The notes below the pieces were generated by a model. It had not been told where the DNA came from, did not search any database, and was given only the letters and a program-made list of their open reading frames with translations. The translations under genes were made by a program, and so were the position numbers. This document shows positions 48,319 through 59,290 of a stretch of DNA of 64,000 nt, one piece after another (positions within the stretch are counted from its first letter, which is position 1; each line of letters opens with the position of its first letter). The DNA comes from Aspidiotus rigidus (taxonomy: Eukaryota > Arthropoda > Insecta > Hemiptera > Diaspididae). Location: NCBI GenBank assembly GCA_035079385.1, contig JAVHKY010000061.1:1798001-1862000 (forward strand). Direction: 5' to 3'.

Positions 48319-48664
48319 CACCGTCTCTAATCTAATATCACTCAATGATGAGATTCCTAATTTGGATGCTCCTAGAGTTTACCGCATCTCTTGTGGAGAT
48401 TGTCCGGCTTTTTACATCGGCCAAACTGGACGAAATCAACGCCAGCGTCTGAGTGAACATCGTTCGAAAAATATAGCTGTCTTCAATCACTGTCAGCAGA
48501 ACGATTAAGACCTAAAAAAGCTTTCAATATCGCTACTCCACCACTGTAGAAAAAATAATTTTATGAGTCGTTTTGAGGAAATTGAAGTCATCGCTGCAAA
48601 AATAAAAGCCGGTCCACACTTGTTGAACAACCTCGACGCTACTTTTGTCAACCCCTTCATTTGA
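48319..48664 (+). pseudogene. Penelope-like element, GIY-YIG endonuclease remnant
   Basis: The plus frame reads VYRISCGDCPAFYIGQTGR then QRLSEH, the start of a Penelope-type GIY-YIG domain. It keeps the preceding Cys pair (CGDC), YIGQTGR with its catalytic Arg region, and the H of LSEH. A stop comes soon after. A second frame continues the C-terminus (RFEEIEVIAA...LLNNLD...FVNPF) and ends in TGA at 48662-48664. The frameshift and the lack of reverse transcriptase upstream show a dead, 5'-truncated copy. Confidence 0.75.
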
Positions 48665-48831
48665 TTTTATTATAACTTTATCGGTGACTAATTTCCTTAT
48701 TTTAGCTACGTGTGCTTGACTAATTTCCTTATTTTAGCTCCGTGTGCTCCTGCATTTCCTTCTACTCGAATCTCTCTCACTATCTAACAATGACTAACAA
48801 AACGTGATTGAACCAAGTCGTGTGTGTATAC

Positions 48832-49788
48832 GTTACGCCGAATCTGTCAAATTGCCGATTTTATCAAATCGGCAGAAATTTTTACCGAATTCATAAAATC
48901 GGCAACTGCTTGCTGAGTTGATAAAGTCGGCCGAATTTTTTGCCAATTTTATAAAATCGGTAATATTTCTACTCGATCTGAAGTACCTGGAAGATGCACA
49001 TCGAGAATATTTTCAAATAAATGTATATGAACCCCTCAAAAGCCAATTAACATCAAATAATGACGACAATACAGTAGAAATGGTATGGTCTGTACAGAAT
49101 GGTGAACAGTATCCAAAAATAAAATGAATTTGTAGAGCAAATAATCATGATTAATATTTTACAATCGGAAGAAGTCAATCATTGTTGGTTTCAAATGGAT
49201 AAAAAAAAATCAGAAAAAGTTAATCTTCGTTATTATCTAAGTCTGGCAAAAAATAATAAAAAATCAGAAAAAGTCAATTGTCGTTATTATGAAAGTACAG
49301 TAAAGCAGAAAATATTTAAAAATCAGTCTTTGTGAATATGAAATGTACGTCCTGGATACCAGGCCGAATTTCTCCCCAATCCCTGTTTGATACAGGCACA
49401 TCTCTTTGAGACGCCATTTGTACGGCACGAGCACTTGCGGTATTCCTTCCCAGTGCTCACTTCACGTGTATGAACTAGTTTCATTCTTCACTCGAAGAAG
49501 GTATCGACTGTGATGAGGAAAAAAATATACGATTGAAAAAAAAGAAGAAAAATATTACGTAGGTCCACAATTTACTACGATAATTCAGTTGCTCGTCTCA
49601 TAAAATCGTGAAAAAGAAGAGAAGAAAAAGTTGGCAGATAAGATAAAGAATAAATTAATATTATTATTTTCAACCTAAATATTTCAGTTGCTTATTTTAT
49701 AAAATCGGCAGACAGTTGCCGATTTCATGAATTCGGCAAAATTTCTGCCGATTTCATAAAATCGGCAATTTGACGGATTCGGCATAAC
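48832..49788. mobile_element. Long-TIR element packed with AATTGCCGAT/ATCGGCAATT palindromes
   Basis: The left end GTTACGCCGAATCTGTCAAA and the right end (inverted) GTTATGCCGAATCCGTCAAA are inverted copies that continue into at least four copies each of GCCGATTTTATAAAATCGGC-like units over about 100 bp. Inside, the minus strand encodes KCSCRTNGVSKRCACIKQG (about 49390-49450), the same Cys-rich type seen at 29420 and 46500. The plus frames at 48918-49335 carry a duplicated KKSEKVN-RYY segment of unknown function. Confidence 0.7.
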
Positions 49789-49859
49789 TTATATTTTTAT
49801 AACTCCTGCTACAAAAGTGCGTTTTTTGTTGGTCGATTTTAGGTGCGAAAGTAGCTGTT

Positions 49860-50340
49860 TGAGAACTCATCTACTTTGCAGGTCGTCTATTTACTTTTCT
49901 ATCGTCTTCTCTCATATTACCGCCCGCTTGCTACATTACCACCCTGAATTCACACTTTTCTGCCCGCTCCATTCTCGACGGTCATTTTCTCTTTATTATT
50001 TTTTTTGTGTCTCCGCGATCGGGGCTCGAACCACGCACTCCTGACTTCGCAAGCCGTTGCACTACCAGCTGCGCCGCATTGCTACATATCGATAGTGGGT
50101 GATAATGCTCTATGTTAGCAGCAGGAGAAATTGCGTGCAACGGCGACCGGGTGACGCTGACGAGTTGACGACAAAACAAAAAACGCACACTCGTAGCCGT
50201 CGTTATAAAAAAAAATCTTCCAAGACAAGGAGCGAAGCGACTCGAGCCAATCGTTCGGCTTGCTCCGCTCGTCTTCGACTCGCGTCGCAACTACACCAAA
50301 CTCGTCACTCAAAACGTCGCTTTCGCACCTTGTCATGAAA
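49860..50340 (-). repeat. tRNA-derived SINE-like, GC-rich segment
   Basis: On the minus strand, about 50082-50013 contains GGCGCAGCTGGTAGTGCA (box A-like) and GTGGTTCGAGCCCCG (box B-like) at tRNA spacing. The anticodon arm pairs poorly and no sound acceptor stem forms, so it is a tRNA-derived repeat rather than a tRNA gene. The 3' neighbour 50100-50340 is GC-rich and has overlapping open frames on both strands that I do not recognise. Confidence 0.5.
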
Positions 50341-50892
50341 TATACTATTGTTCGTTTTGAAATAACCTCTTGTTTCTTGCTTGCGTTATTTTCTTCGAAT
50401 AAATTTCTATTAGTTATGTGCTTGTGCCTTTTACTACATTATTTCATACTATCGCACGTAGTTTACAAGAGTCCATCGACTTTTTTTTCCCCCAAGATAG
50501 CTTGGCGGTTGCCGAATAGAAAAGGGGGTTTGCCTAGGAGAATCTTCCAACACTAAAGTTATTCCCGAAAGATTCGGTTCAGGTCTTAGAGGAAACAAAA
50601 TTAAAGAATAGGCAACACTTCACCATGGAGGATGGGCGGCACTGCGCATGCAACAAAGCAAATCTCACGCCTGGATTGGTCAAACTCTAGGATTCACGAT
50701 CTCTTATCGAAATTAATCTACTCGAGCGAATAATGAATCACCGACTCGAAATTTTGAATAAACACAGCTGAACAGATTTATTTCTATACCTATTCAATTT
50801 CGCGAAGAGTCCCTTCAATAATGAAAAATAATAGATCGTATACATCAATATTGAAAGAGATTTATTACGGAAAAGACATTGAAATTCAAATC

Positions 50893-51131
50893 TTAAGACA
50901 TAATGACGTAATGTTGCATTCCCATATGAGTTTTTAAGCTTTCTTTCTGAGTAAACTCTTTATGACAAATTGAACATTTAAACTGTTTCGGTACCCCACA
51001 TCTCAGGATCAAATGTCGTCGCACGTTCCATTTGTGTCTGTATTTATGACCGCAGCCGTTAGGACAATACCACCATAATTCTTCTTCACCGCATGAAGAA
51101 GTTTTAAGTTTTGATTGGAGCGCGTAAACGA
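50893..51131 (-). CDS. lola: lola alternative 3'-terminal exon, two zinc fingers (most upstream in window)
   Basis: Acceptor GCATCTATTTTGCAG is followed by two bases, then 78 codons and a stop. Finger 1 has C22, C26, H39 and C44 in CPNGCGHKYRHKWNV; the residue before the last Cys is Arg, not Glu. The linker is GVPKQF. Finger 2 has C52, C55, H68 and H73. The tail is YVIMS. TTTATT at about 50860 gives AATAAA on the sense strand 30 bp past the stop. It is the first alternative 3' exon reached by transcription in this window. The 98-bp repeat lies about 90 bp upstream. Confidence 0.9.
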
Positions 51132-51219
51132 CTGCAAAATAGATGCAAGGAAAATCTATTATTATTCTACAACTACAATTGAATTGTAGCCAGCGAAGAA
51201 AGAAAGGAAAACGGAAAGA

Positions 51220-51320
51220 AAAAAACACTCACGCAGTCGCGTGAGTAGTACACGACTTTTCTTCTCACAATGCAAAAATCATTGAGAGAGTCACTCCCTC
51301 TCTTTAAATTAATACCAATG
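51220..51320. repeat. 98-bp interspersed repeat, copy 2
   Basis: Near-identical to 485-582 (a handful of differences), with the ACTCACGCAGTCGCGTGAGT palindrome. It passes directly into repeat family A at TGTACTAAATTTGAATG. Confidence 0.75.
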
Positions 51321-53065
51321 TACTAAATTTGAATGAAATATCATCGAAAATAAAATTCAATGGACCCTTGGTTAAGAATGAACCAAGAATGAAGCTGTTG
51401 AATGATAAAAGGTTCTTCATCACAATACACGTACTGATAACATAAGTGGTAAAAGGATAGGAAAATCCGCAGCTTCTCGTAACGTAAGCAGCTACTCGTA
51501 ATGGTGACAAATTTTTCGAAAAAAATGGAAATTTCTCGAGAACTACTCATCCCATTCTCGAAAAAATTGCAAGTGCACATCTTCAGATATATTACTACAA
51601 TATGGCCAAGTTACAAAAAAATCCATCGGGTAGTTTCGGAGGAGTTCCACGAAAAAAAAATCTTATATATATATATACTAGCGGTTTGCGGCGCGCCTCC
51701 GGCGCGCCTGACCGCTAGCTGTGTGTTGAGTAGATATCTGTGTTTTATAGGTATCTGTATCTTGTAGGTATGTATGTTTTGTAGGTATCTTGGCGGAATT
51801 CGGATGAATTTTTTGCTACGTTTTTCAAAAATTTAATACTGTTAAGCCTACTTCATTTTCACCGAGAATGATAACATACATAGAGTAAAGAAAAAGAGAA
51901 GGTTGAAAAAATTGAAAAATGCGCGTACGATGTAAGATGAACCATTTCCCTCACATTTTCATTTTCCAGACTTGGGACTGGCAGAATTCAACATACACAA
52001 ACTGTATTCTGGTATGTTTATAAATGGTTAGCATGCAAAGCGCGAAAAAGAGGTTAAAAGTTTCCCATAACCAAGAGATAATAAATTACAGTATTAAGAA
52101 TGGATCGGAGTCGCGCAAAAATTAAAATTACCGAATTACATTATTTTTTTTTTTTCTGTTCAAAAATAAGAAAATAGACACCAAAAACTGCGACTGTACT
52201 TATAAAATATCAAAGTTCTGAGTCGCACAAAAATAAAATCACCAAATTGAATTTTTTACACACCAATTCACTTGAGAGCTGACTTAACGCGTGAAGCCTG
52301 TATCGCAGCAGAATACAGACAAATCCATTGACATTTTGCCAGTCCCTAAGAAAACACACGGACAACACGTAAAAAAAAGGGTGATTTCCGCTAGCCCATA
52401 CGCAGTGCACACCGTGTCTAGACATTGGTTCTTGTATGAGATATCGGATGTAAAATCCTTTATGTAGGTGTTTTTAAAACTGTGAATAAAATAACTTACT
52501 TAGTATGGAAGTACAGCGAATACTGTAGTCACAAAATTTCCTCCTAAAAATCTGGAACCGGACTCATTCGAAAGGAAATTACAGGGGCTACAATTTTTGT
52601 TCTCTTCAATTTTTCATAAAAATGAGTTATACTCGAGTTATCACAATAATTCAATTTTCGAAACTGCGCCACTCAACGCGCCTAGATCTAACGTACAGCG
52701 CAAAGCAGTTTCAGTACTCGATAATGCCCGTTTTTCCTAATTTTGTCGCCCCCTACTCCACCTTCAGGGAGTCAAAACATCGAAATGTATTTAAGAACCT
52801 GACCCAGAAAAAACGAAATTTTTCAAAAAAAATTCCAGGTCGATAGGTGAAGGCGTTCGAAAGTTATGGACGAACATACAGACAGACAGACAGACAGACA
52901 AACGTTTTATTTTATATATCAGATATATAAGGAAACCTGAATTTTTTTTATGCTAGTTGTGATCTAGGACCTCTACAACGTCGAGAAAGTTCATTGCACC
53001 TTTCCCCCTGTTGACCTTGCTGCGGGTGTAATACCTCACTTTTCTAGTTAGAAAAGTCGGTAAAA
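51321..53065 (+). repeat. Repeat family A copy, split by an insertion at 51672-52923
   Basis: 51321-51671 matches 2145-2680, but has only one copy of the 168-bp unit. 52924-53065 matches 2720-2865, ending in CTTTTCTAGTTAGAAAAGTC. The break falls in the TATATA tract between them. Confidence 0.75.
51672..52923 (+). mobile_element. CTAG/GC-hairpin-headed retroelement-like insertion with (GACA)n tail
   Basis: It begins with CTAGCGG...GGCGCGCC TCC GGCGCGCC...CCGCTAG, a strong hairpin. It ends with GTTCGAAAG-like sequence, ACAGACAGACAGACAGAC and GTTTTATTTTATATATCAG, inside the (TA)n of family A. Arthropod RTE-like non-autonomous elements have this head and tail design (family recall, not a search). 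The interior lacks recognisable coding sequence. Confidence 0.55.
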
Positions 53066-53214
53066 ACACACTGCAAACTGTACGCCTTGTTTTACGCTAT
53101 ACAGACTAAAAAAGATTTTATTAGAATATAAATGAATGTACTTACAAAGGAAAGTAACAACAATAATTGAATAGTATATTACGCTATAAGGGATGGAGGA
53201 GAGCGATTTCTATA

Positions 53215-53330
53215 CAAGCGCTTTGGCGACCCGAGTCGCGGCGAGGGCCGGCATGCAGCGCGAGTATATCGCTTTCCTCCGTTCACGTGTGGCGTACGCT
53301 ATTTTTCGGTTCACATGAATAAAAACGCAA
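53215..53330. repeat. Repeat family C, copy 2
   Basis: GCGAGGGCCGGCATGCAGCG, ATATCGCTTTCCTCCGTTCA and ATTTTTCGGTTCACATGAAT match 30770-30860. An inverted echo, TTCATGTGAACCGAAAA, lies at 53614-53630, so 53215-53640 may be an inverted-repeat element. Confidence 0.65.
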
Positions 53331-53639
53331 ACGCGAGATGATGTAGAATTAAAATTTTCACTTTTTTATTGAGCATCATAACATTGTTGATGGAAAATGA
53401 AATTGTAATTTTCTTACAATTGATGAACACAAGGAAAAATTCGAGTATTGTATTTAAAATTACTCGTATTAAAAGATCATTTTCGTCCGCGACCGCCAAA
53501 ATGTTCGGCGCATACAGAATACGCGCATGCGCGCAACTTAACTCTTTGAGCTCCAAAGTAAAAAAACGCGTCTTCGCGTCCTACAACAAAGCACCGAAGG
53601 AACGCGTATTTATTCATGTGAACCGAAAATTGAAAATAT

Positions 53640-53830
53640 AAGACTTTGGTGATTTCGAAGAATCTCAAAGTATTAACCTGACTGTCCATTTCCAGAAACA
53701 CTGTGACACATGTGAAGTCGATAATTACGAAAATCAAAACAAAGATGAGGAAAATTGAAATAGCCAATGAAACTTCCACTTCTTTGTCTTTATCTAAATT
53801 TCATTGCTCCCCAGTTGTCGAAAAATGTAC
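53640..53830. repeat. Repeat family D copy
   Basis: Matches 24385-24560: CTCAAAGTATTAACCTGACT, GATGAGGAAAATTGAAAT, CCAATGAAACTTCCACTT. Confidence 0.7.
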
Positions 53831-53959
53831 CATTATCATTCGACCATGGTCCTAATTTTCGACTTCGACCTCATATCGAGATCGAAGTATCGAAACGTCA
53901 CAACAAAGGCGCCAGAACTTCTATATTCAAATTTGCTTCTGGCCACTTATCTAATATAC

Positions 53960-56900
53960 TAAAAAGCTAAATGACCCTTTGCCTCTCATTCCTGATTTGC
54001 CCGATACAATTTAGCTAAAAAATAGCTAACGCGTGTATTCTATTACTATATATATGAATTGCCTAGCAAATTATAAGAAAAAATATTCGTGAAATTCTAA
54101 TGACGTCACAGCGATAATGTTTGAATTAGATGAAACTGAAGGTTAACAGGCAAAATGGAAAATAAAAAATTAATTATTGGTTATTTAAGTGCAACGATTC
54201 ATTATCACAAACGTGCTTATCACAAACGTGCGTCAGTAAAAGTTCTCCATTTTCCTGTTATCGCATCCGACGTTAATTATCATACTGTGACAAGATTATA
54301 ATTATTTATCGTTAAAGTTCTATTCTACTTGATAGTTCTGGAGTTATTGACACTACCAGAATACCTTGACACACTGATTCTCAAATAAATTTTGAATAAA
54401 AAGAAGAAAAGTGATCAACGGAGTATCCAAAGGGTACTGGATTTATTTTACACGTTACTGACACACTGATCCTCAGATAAATTTTGAACGTCATTTACCA
54501 TTATTGGAAGAGTATATAATATATAATCACGAAAAAGTAGGAGCATACTTATTTAAAGTTCAATTCTACTTGATAGTTCTCGAGTTAATTGATAGTTTTT
54601 TTTTTTTTTTTTTTTTTTTCTCTTTATCAAGGTATACACTACTTGAATACACGTTCTTGACACACTGATCCTCAAATAAATTTCGAATAAAAATAAGAAA
54701 AGTGATCAACGGAGCATACAAAGGGTATTGGAGAATAAGAATAACTGGAGTGGAGTGAGAAACAAACGAAAAGAACGTGAGGATAGGGAAGATGATTCGA
54801 AGAAGAGGTAGCAATCGAGTCAGATGGTGGTACTCAAATTTTAAGGCAGGAGAAAGAAAATTGATATGTATAAGTTGGAGTAATTGAGTACCATAGGTAG
54901 TTGCGGGAGTTGGAAACCGTGTTGGGAATGATTACACGGGACAGAGGATGAGACTGAGATTATATTGTGGGAAGTACGTTGATTTTGGAGAGTTGGACAG
55001 GAAAAAAGATGATAGATCGTCAGATTATCTGCATAATAAGATTTATACGAAGGTAGAGCATGGAAACCCAGGAGGAGATGAGAATGTTCAAGTTGGGAGT
55101 GACCAATTCTATATCGAGTGAAAATAACCTCTTTATGGTGGGAATTTCTGTTCGATGAAGACTGAGGATAGGTTAACTTTTAATGATTCAAGTTTGTTGC
55201 AGGGTTGTTTTTTTATGTGAGTGATACAAGAATTAAGCTAGGATTAAGAAATAATGAAAGTTTTTATGGTCGTAAGTACGTAGTTACAAGGTGAGGTCCT
55301 TAATTTTGGGTGAAAGGGTGCAGTTTTTATAGGCGCGCAATCAGTTTGATCATATTGAGGGCAACCGATGTGAACTGAGAATCAAATAAAAGATACGTTT
55401 TGTACAGATGAGCGTAGAAAAGTGTGAGCTTAAACCTAATCAGAATTCCAACTATAGACACATCATGTGAGAAATTGAGAGGGATGTATTCAGGAAAAGT
55501 AGGGGTACGATTCTAAGAAAAGGGCACAACGAAAGTTGAAAAAGAATATTACCATAAATAATATCAACAAGTATAAAGAGTTTCGGAAAACCCTGAAGAA
55601 TGGAATAAAAGTAGCGCATAAAACATACCTCAGTTCCCTAGAGGAAGGCTTCAGATGAAATCCATCACATACCTAATTTACCCGATACAATTAAGCTAAA
55701 AAATAGCTAAAGCCTAATATTATAACGGTAACGACCTTCTCTTTGCACTTCATACCTCATTTTATCCGATACAATTTAGCACTTTGCAAATTGAAGGATA
55801 ATTAATTTGGCAAAAAGTTCTAATGACGTCAAAATGTCCACATAATGATGGAAAGTATCTAATGAAGGAGAGCTAATAGGCAAAATAGAAAGTAGTAGTC
55901 ACCAAAATATGATGATCCCTTATCAATATCAACTTTTTGAATCAAAAATCACTTCCATTGTTAGAAGTAGAAGAAGAAAAGCAACTGAAATATTTGGAAA
56001 ATGGAACTGACTAACACAGGTAGTTGCGAGAGTTGGAAACTGTGTTGGAAATGATTACACAGGTCAGAGGATAATTGAGAAAATACTTTGTAGGAAGTAT
56101 GTTGATTTTGAAGAGTAGAACAAGAAGAAAGGTGATAGATTCTCAGATTATCTGTATATAAGATAGTAAGGATTGTAATGAAGCTTCCAATCAGATTTCT
56201 AGGATTCAACCAAAAGAAGTTCAATTGAAGGCTGTAATAGAAAACAATCACATGTTTAATAAAGTTGAATAAGGAATTCCCACATCCTCTTCTATGGGAC
56301 GGATTGGTTTTGACATTGAGAATTGAATTCAAAATTGGAGGGGTTCCAAAAAGAGGAATTAGATTTGATAAAATTTTGAAAATTAAGCCAACTATAGCAA
56401 GAGGGACTCGGAAAAATTGAGACATTTGAGCTCTATTATGATAGATAAGGGATAGGAAAAATTTTCAATATCAAAGGAGTCAGATTTGAAAAGATTTTTA
56501 ATATTGGGAATGGAGCTATGTATGACAGGAGAGGAACTTGGAAAAAATTGAACCATCAGAGGAGTTGAAATTGAAAACGCATTTTGTACATCGACCTATG
56601 CAATTATGACAAGTTGATAACATTAAAAACTTTCAACTCTAAGCTATATTTTTTAAGAGAGGAACATGGAAGAATTTCAACTTCCAAGATATATATATAT
56701 ATATATGACAGGAAAAGGACTTGGAAAAATATCAATCATCGTTCTAGGTAAATGATGGCGAGACACCAAAATTTTCAAAAATCCCTCCCCCAATGGAATG
56801 GGTTTCCTATTGAACCTTGATTTAGGTTAGGTAGTTGACATCATAAAAAACTGGAGATGCGCTTAACATCATCAGGATTTAACAGAAGAATCCCTAGAGA

Positions 56901-57549
56901 ATAGTGAATTACAAAAATCAGGACTCGATGTCAAGAATAACTGTTAGTTGGAGGTGGGTGGACTCGAAGGAATAAATTTAGGGCCTTGAGAAATTTTTTT
57001 CTAATTAAGGTAAATGAAGGAAGGGATTTTCAAAGTCTCAACTAAATCAACTCGAAAATAGGAGGAGTTACATTATTTGCATGTAAAAAAGTGAGGTCAA
57101 AGAAATAATCATCGCTGAAAATTGGAACGACTGTAGTAACAAATTATACTGTCAACATATAATACACACAAGATTTCAAAAAAAATCTTATGTAGAAAAA
57201 AAGTGAAAGAGAAAAAGGGAAATGAATGAACTAATCTTAGAATCGAAACGTTTTTCTTCCATTAATTTGTAGATTAGAGGATGACACGTAGAATCAATTA
57301 TCACCATATGGATAATTGGAGGAGATGGACGCAGAGAACTGAAAAAGAAGAATAGGAAGAGAGGGAAAACTGGAAGAGTGTGATACTGAGGCAGAGAACA
57401 ATTTGGAAGACTCAGGAAACGATAAAGAAAGAAAAAAAAAAAAAAAGGTTGTATGGAAGAATCCTGTTTATATAGCGCTCTCGAATAAGATAAAAATGAA
57501 AAAACAAAAAACTAAGAGGCGCGCCGTAGGCGCGCCGGACTTGCTAGTT
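53960..57549 (-). repeat. Long retroelement-like repeat region, two related halves
   Basis: The two halves (about 53960-55660 and 55670-57549) share CCCGATACAATT, AGCTAAAAAATAGCTAA, TTCTAATGACGTCA, GGTAGTTGCG(G/A)GAGTTGGAAAC and CAGATTATCTG(C/T)AT. A unit with TGACACACTGAT, CCTC and AAATAAATTT occurs three times at 54360-54735. The minus-strand head at 57518-57549 is a GGCGCGCC GTA GGCGCGCC hairpin next to ACTAG, like 51672. The plus strand is strongly purine-rich. No intact coding sequence was found. Confidence 0.5.
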
Positions 57550-58265
57550 AAATCCTAAATTTAATATTCTAAATTATAGGCCCTTTTTTTTTACCACATT
57601 TCACTTTACGTCCGAATTTGTACTTCCGTATTTTCCGATTTTCTACTTTCGCGTTTCTCGTGAATTCGATTGTATTTATTTCTGTATCATTCGCTTTATT
57701 CTGTGAACTTAAACATGGCTAACATGGAGGTCGACGTAGACATCGACATTAATTCCGATTTGGTTAGTGATGAGACTATTCAATTTATTAAATTTACGTT
57801 TAGAATCGAAATGAGCTCAGATCTCCAATTTCCTCATTCCTTTCTTGCTGGCTTGGTAGTGATCAAATCGAAGCTTCGTACATACTAAATTGAACTAGAG
57901 TTCACGAATTAATTATATTATTAAATCTATAATAATTCTAATTCTAAATTACTAACATTCATACGATACTGACGGTAGAATTTTCTTTCTGCCGTTAGGT
58001 AACGTCAAGACGACGAAGCCAGCAACCGCCGATAAATAACTTCTTATTCCGACGATCGAGACGTTCTCCTCTATAATATTCGTAACATTATTAGTTCCAT
58101 TTACTATCCTGTAATAATTATCTATTTTCTTGTTGTTCGTATTTCCGTATTATACGATTACTTAACCTGTATTGTGCTTATTATTTTGGTAACACTGTGA
58201 AGTATCATCGAAAGGGTCGAATTTCTCGACGTTACACGCTTTCACATCGAACTCTCAACGCTTTT
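57550..58265 (+). other. Unrecognised sequence with a small ORF
   Basis: A plus-strand ATG at 57715 opens 57 codons of acidic sequence (MANMEVDVDIDINSDL) ending at 57888. No family is recognised; it could be the start of an unknown repeat's protein. The rest has no recognised feature. Confidence 0.3.
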
Positions 58266-58995
58266 CGAGATTTTCGACACCAGTATTCAGGCTACGAGCC
58301 ATTGCGATAACGTAGAGAAAAAAAAATGCTATGCATACCTACATAAATCAGTACATAATTATAAAATACACGGCAAATTATTTAATCCATCGGCTAAGCG
58401 CAACGATTGTTTAACGTATCCAATAAACGTCGAATTTTTTCAATCATGACGGGTAATGAGAAGTTTTTACAGCCAATAGGTGTACGATGCATCAGAGGTA
58501 CCATCGGGCGAAATGACTCAAATAAAATAAACAAGCGTGATTCAGCTCTTACCGGCTCTATACGTGGACTACTTATATTTTGAGATTTACTCAAGAACCT
58601 CTTTTTGAATCGATACAAAAATTACAGAGCAATAAGATTGAATACAGTATGACGTAATGCAATGATATGAAGATAATAAGATTGATATTCTTTGAGAAAC
58701 AACACTAAGAAATTCGAGGAAAATTGAGGATTACTCAACTACTCATCCAATCTCAGAAAAAAAATGCACATGCTCAACTTCAGATAATCCACTACAACTT
58801 GACCAAACTTTACGAAAATATAGCCGGTAGTTTTTGAGGAGTTGCGCGGACAAAAAAAACCTTATAAATATATATATATGGATACCTGAAATTTTCTAGG
58901 ACCTCTAAAACGTCGAGAAAATCCTTTCCCGGGCTTCGCCGTCACAATTGTGTCAGGAGTAATACCTGACTTTTCGTTCGAAAAGTGGGTAAAAA
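58266..58995. repeat. Repeat family D/A composite, uninterrupted copy
   Basis: Collinear with 24560-24644 plus 25834-25892 plus 26087-26665. It therefore marks the empty sites of both insertions there. It ends with a short (TA)n and the GTCGAGAAAATCC...TCGAAAAGT terminal block. Confidence 0.75.
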
Positions 58996-59159
58996 AAAGA
59001 CAACGTTGATACAATAGACGCTTCGGTATGCGCGTGGGAATTAGGTGTTAGAGTACTGCACTTTGTCCTTCAGGCTATTTGACTTTTAATTTTAATACTA
59101 TCACAACTCGTTTTTTTGTAGGACTCATTGTATTGATAAAATAAATGATTTTTCAAATT

Positions 59160-59290
59160 TTCTATGTTTTGGTGACTTCAGCGACCCTAATCTCGGCTAG
59201 GGCCGCCATGCAGCGCAAGTTAATTGCTTATTTTCTTCTTGTGTAGAGTACGCTAGTCTTTGGTACACATGAATTCGTAATGTGTACAAC
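59160..59290. repeat. Repeat family C, copy 3 (diverged)
   Basis: GGCGACC-like start, CTAGGGCCGCCATGCAGCGC, and GTACACATGAAT correspond to 53225-53325 with many changes. Confidence 0.5.

Noticed and set aside
50013..50082. Minus-strand tRNA gene
   Set aside because: Box A and box B are present, but no sound acceptor or anticodon stem forms; a tRNA-derived repeat is likelier.
56830..56850. TTAGG telomeric-type repeat
   Set aside because: Only two consecutive TTAGG units are present (TTAGGTTAGGT), not an array.
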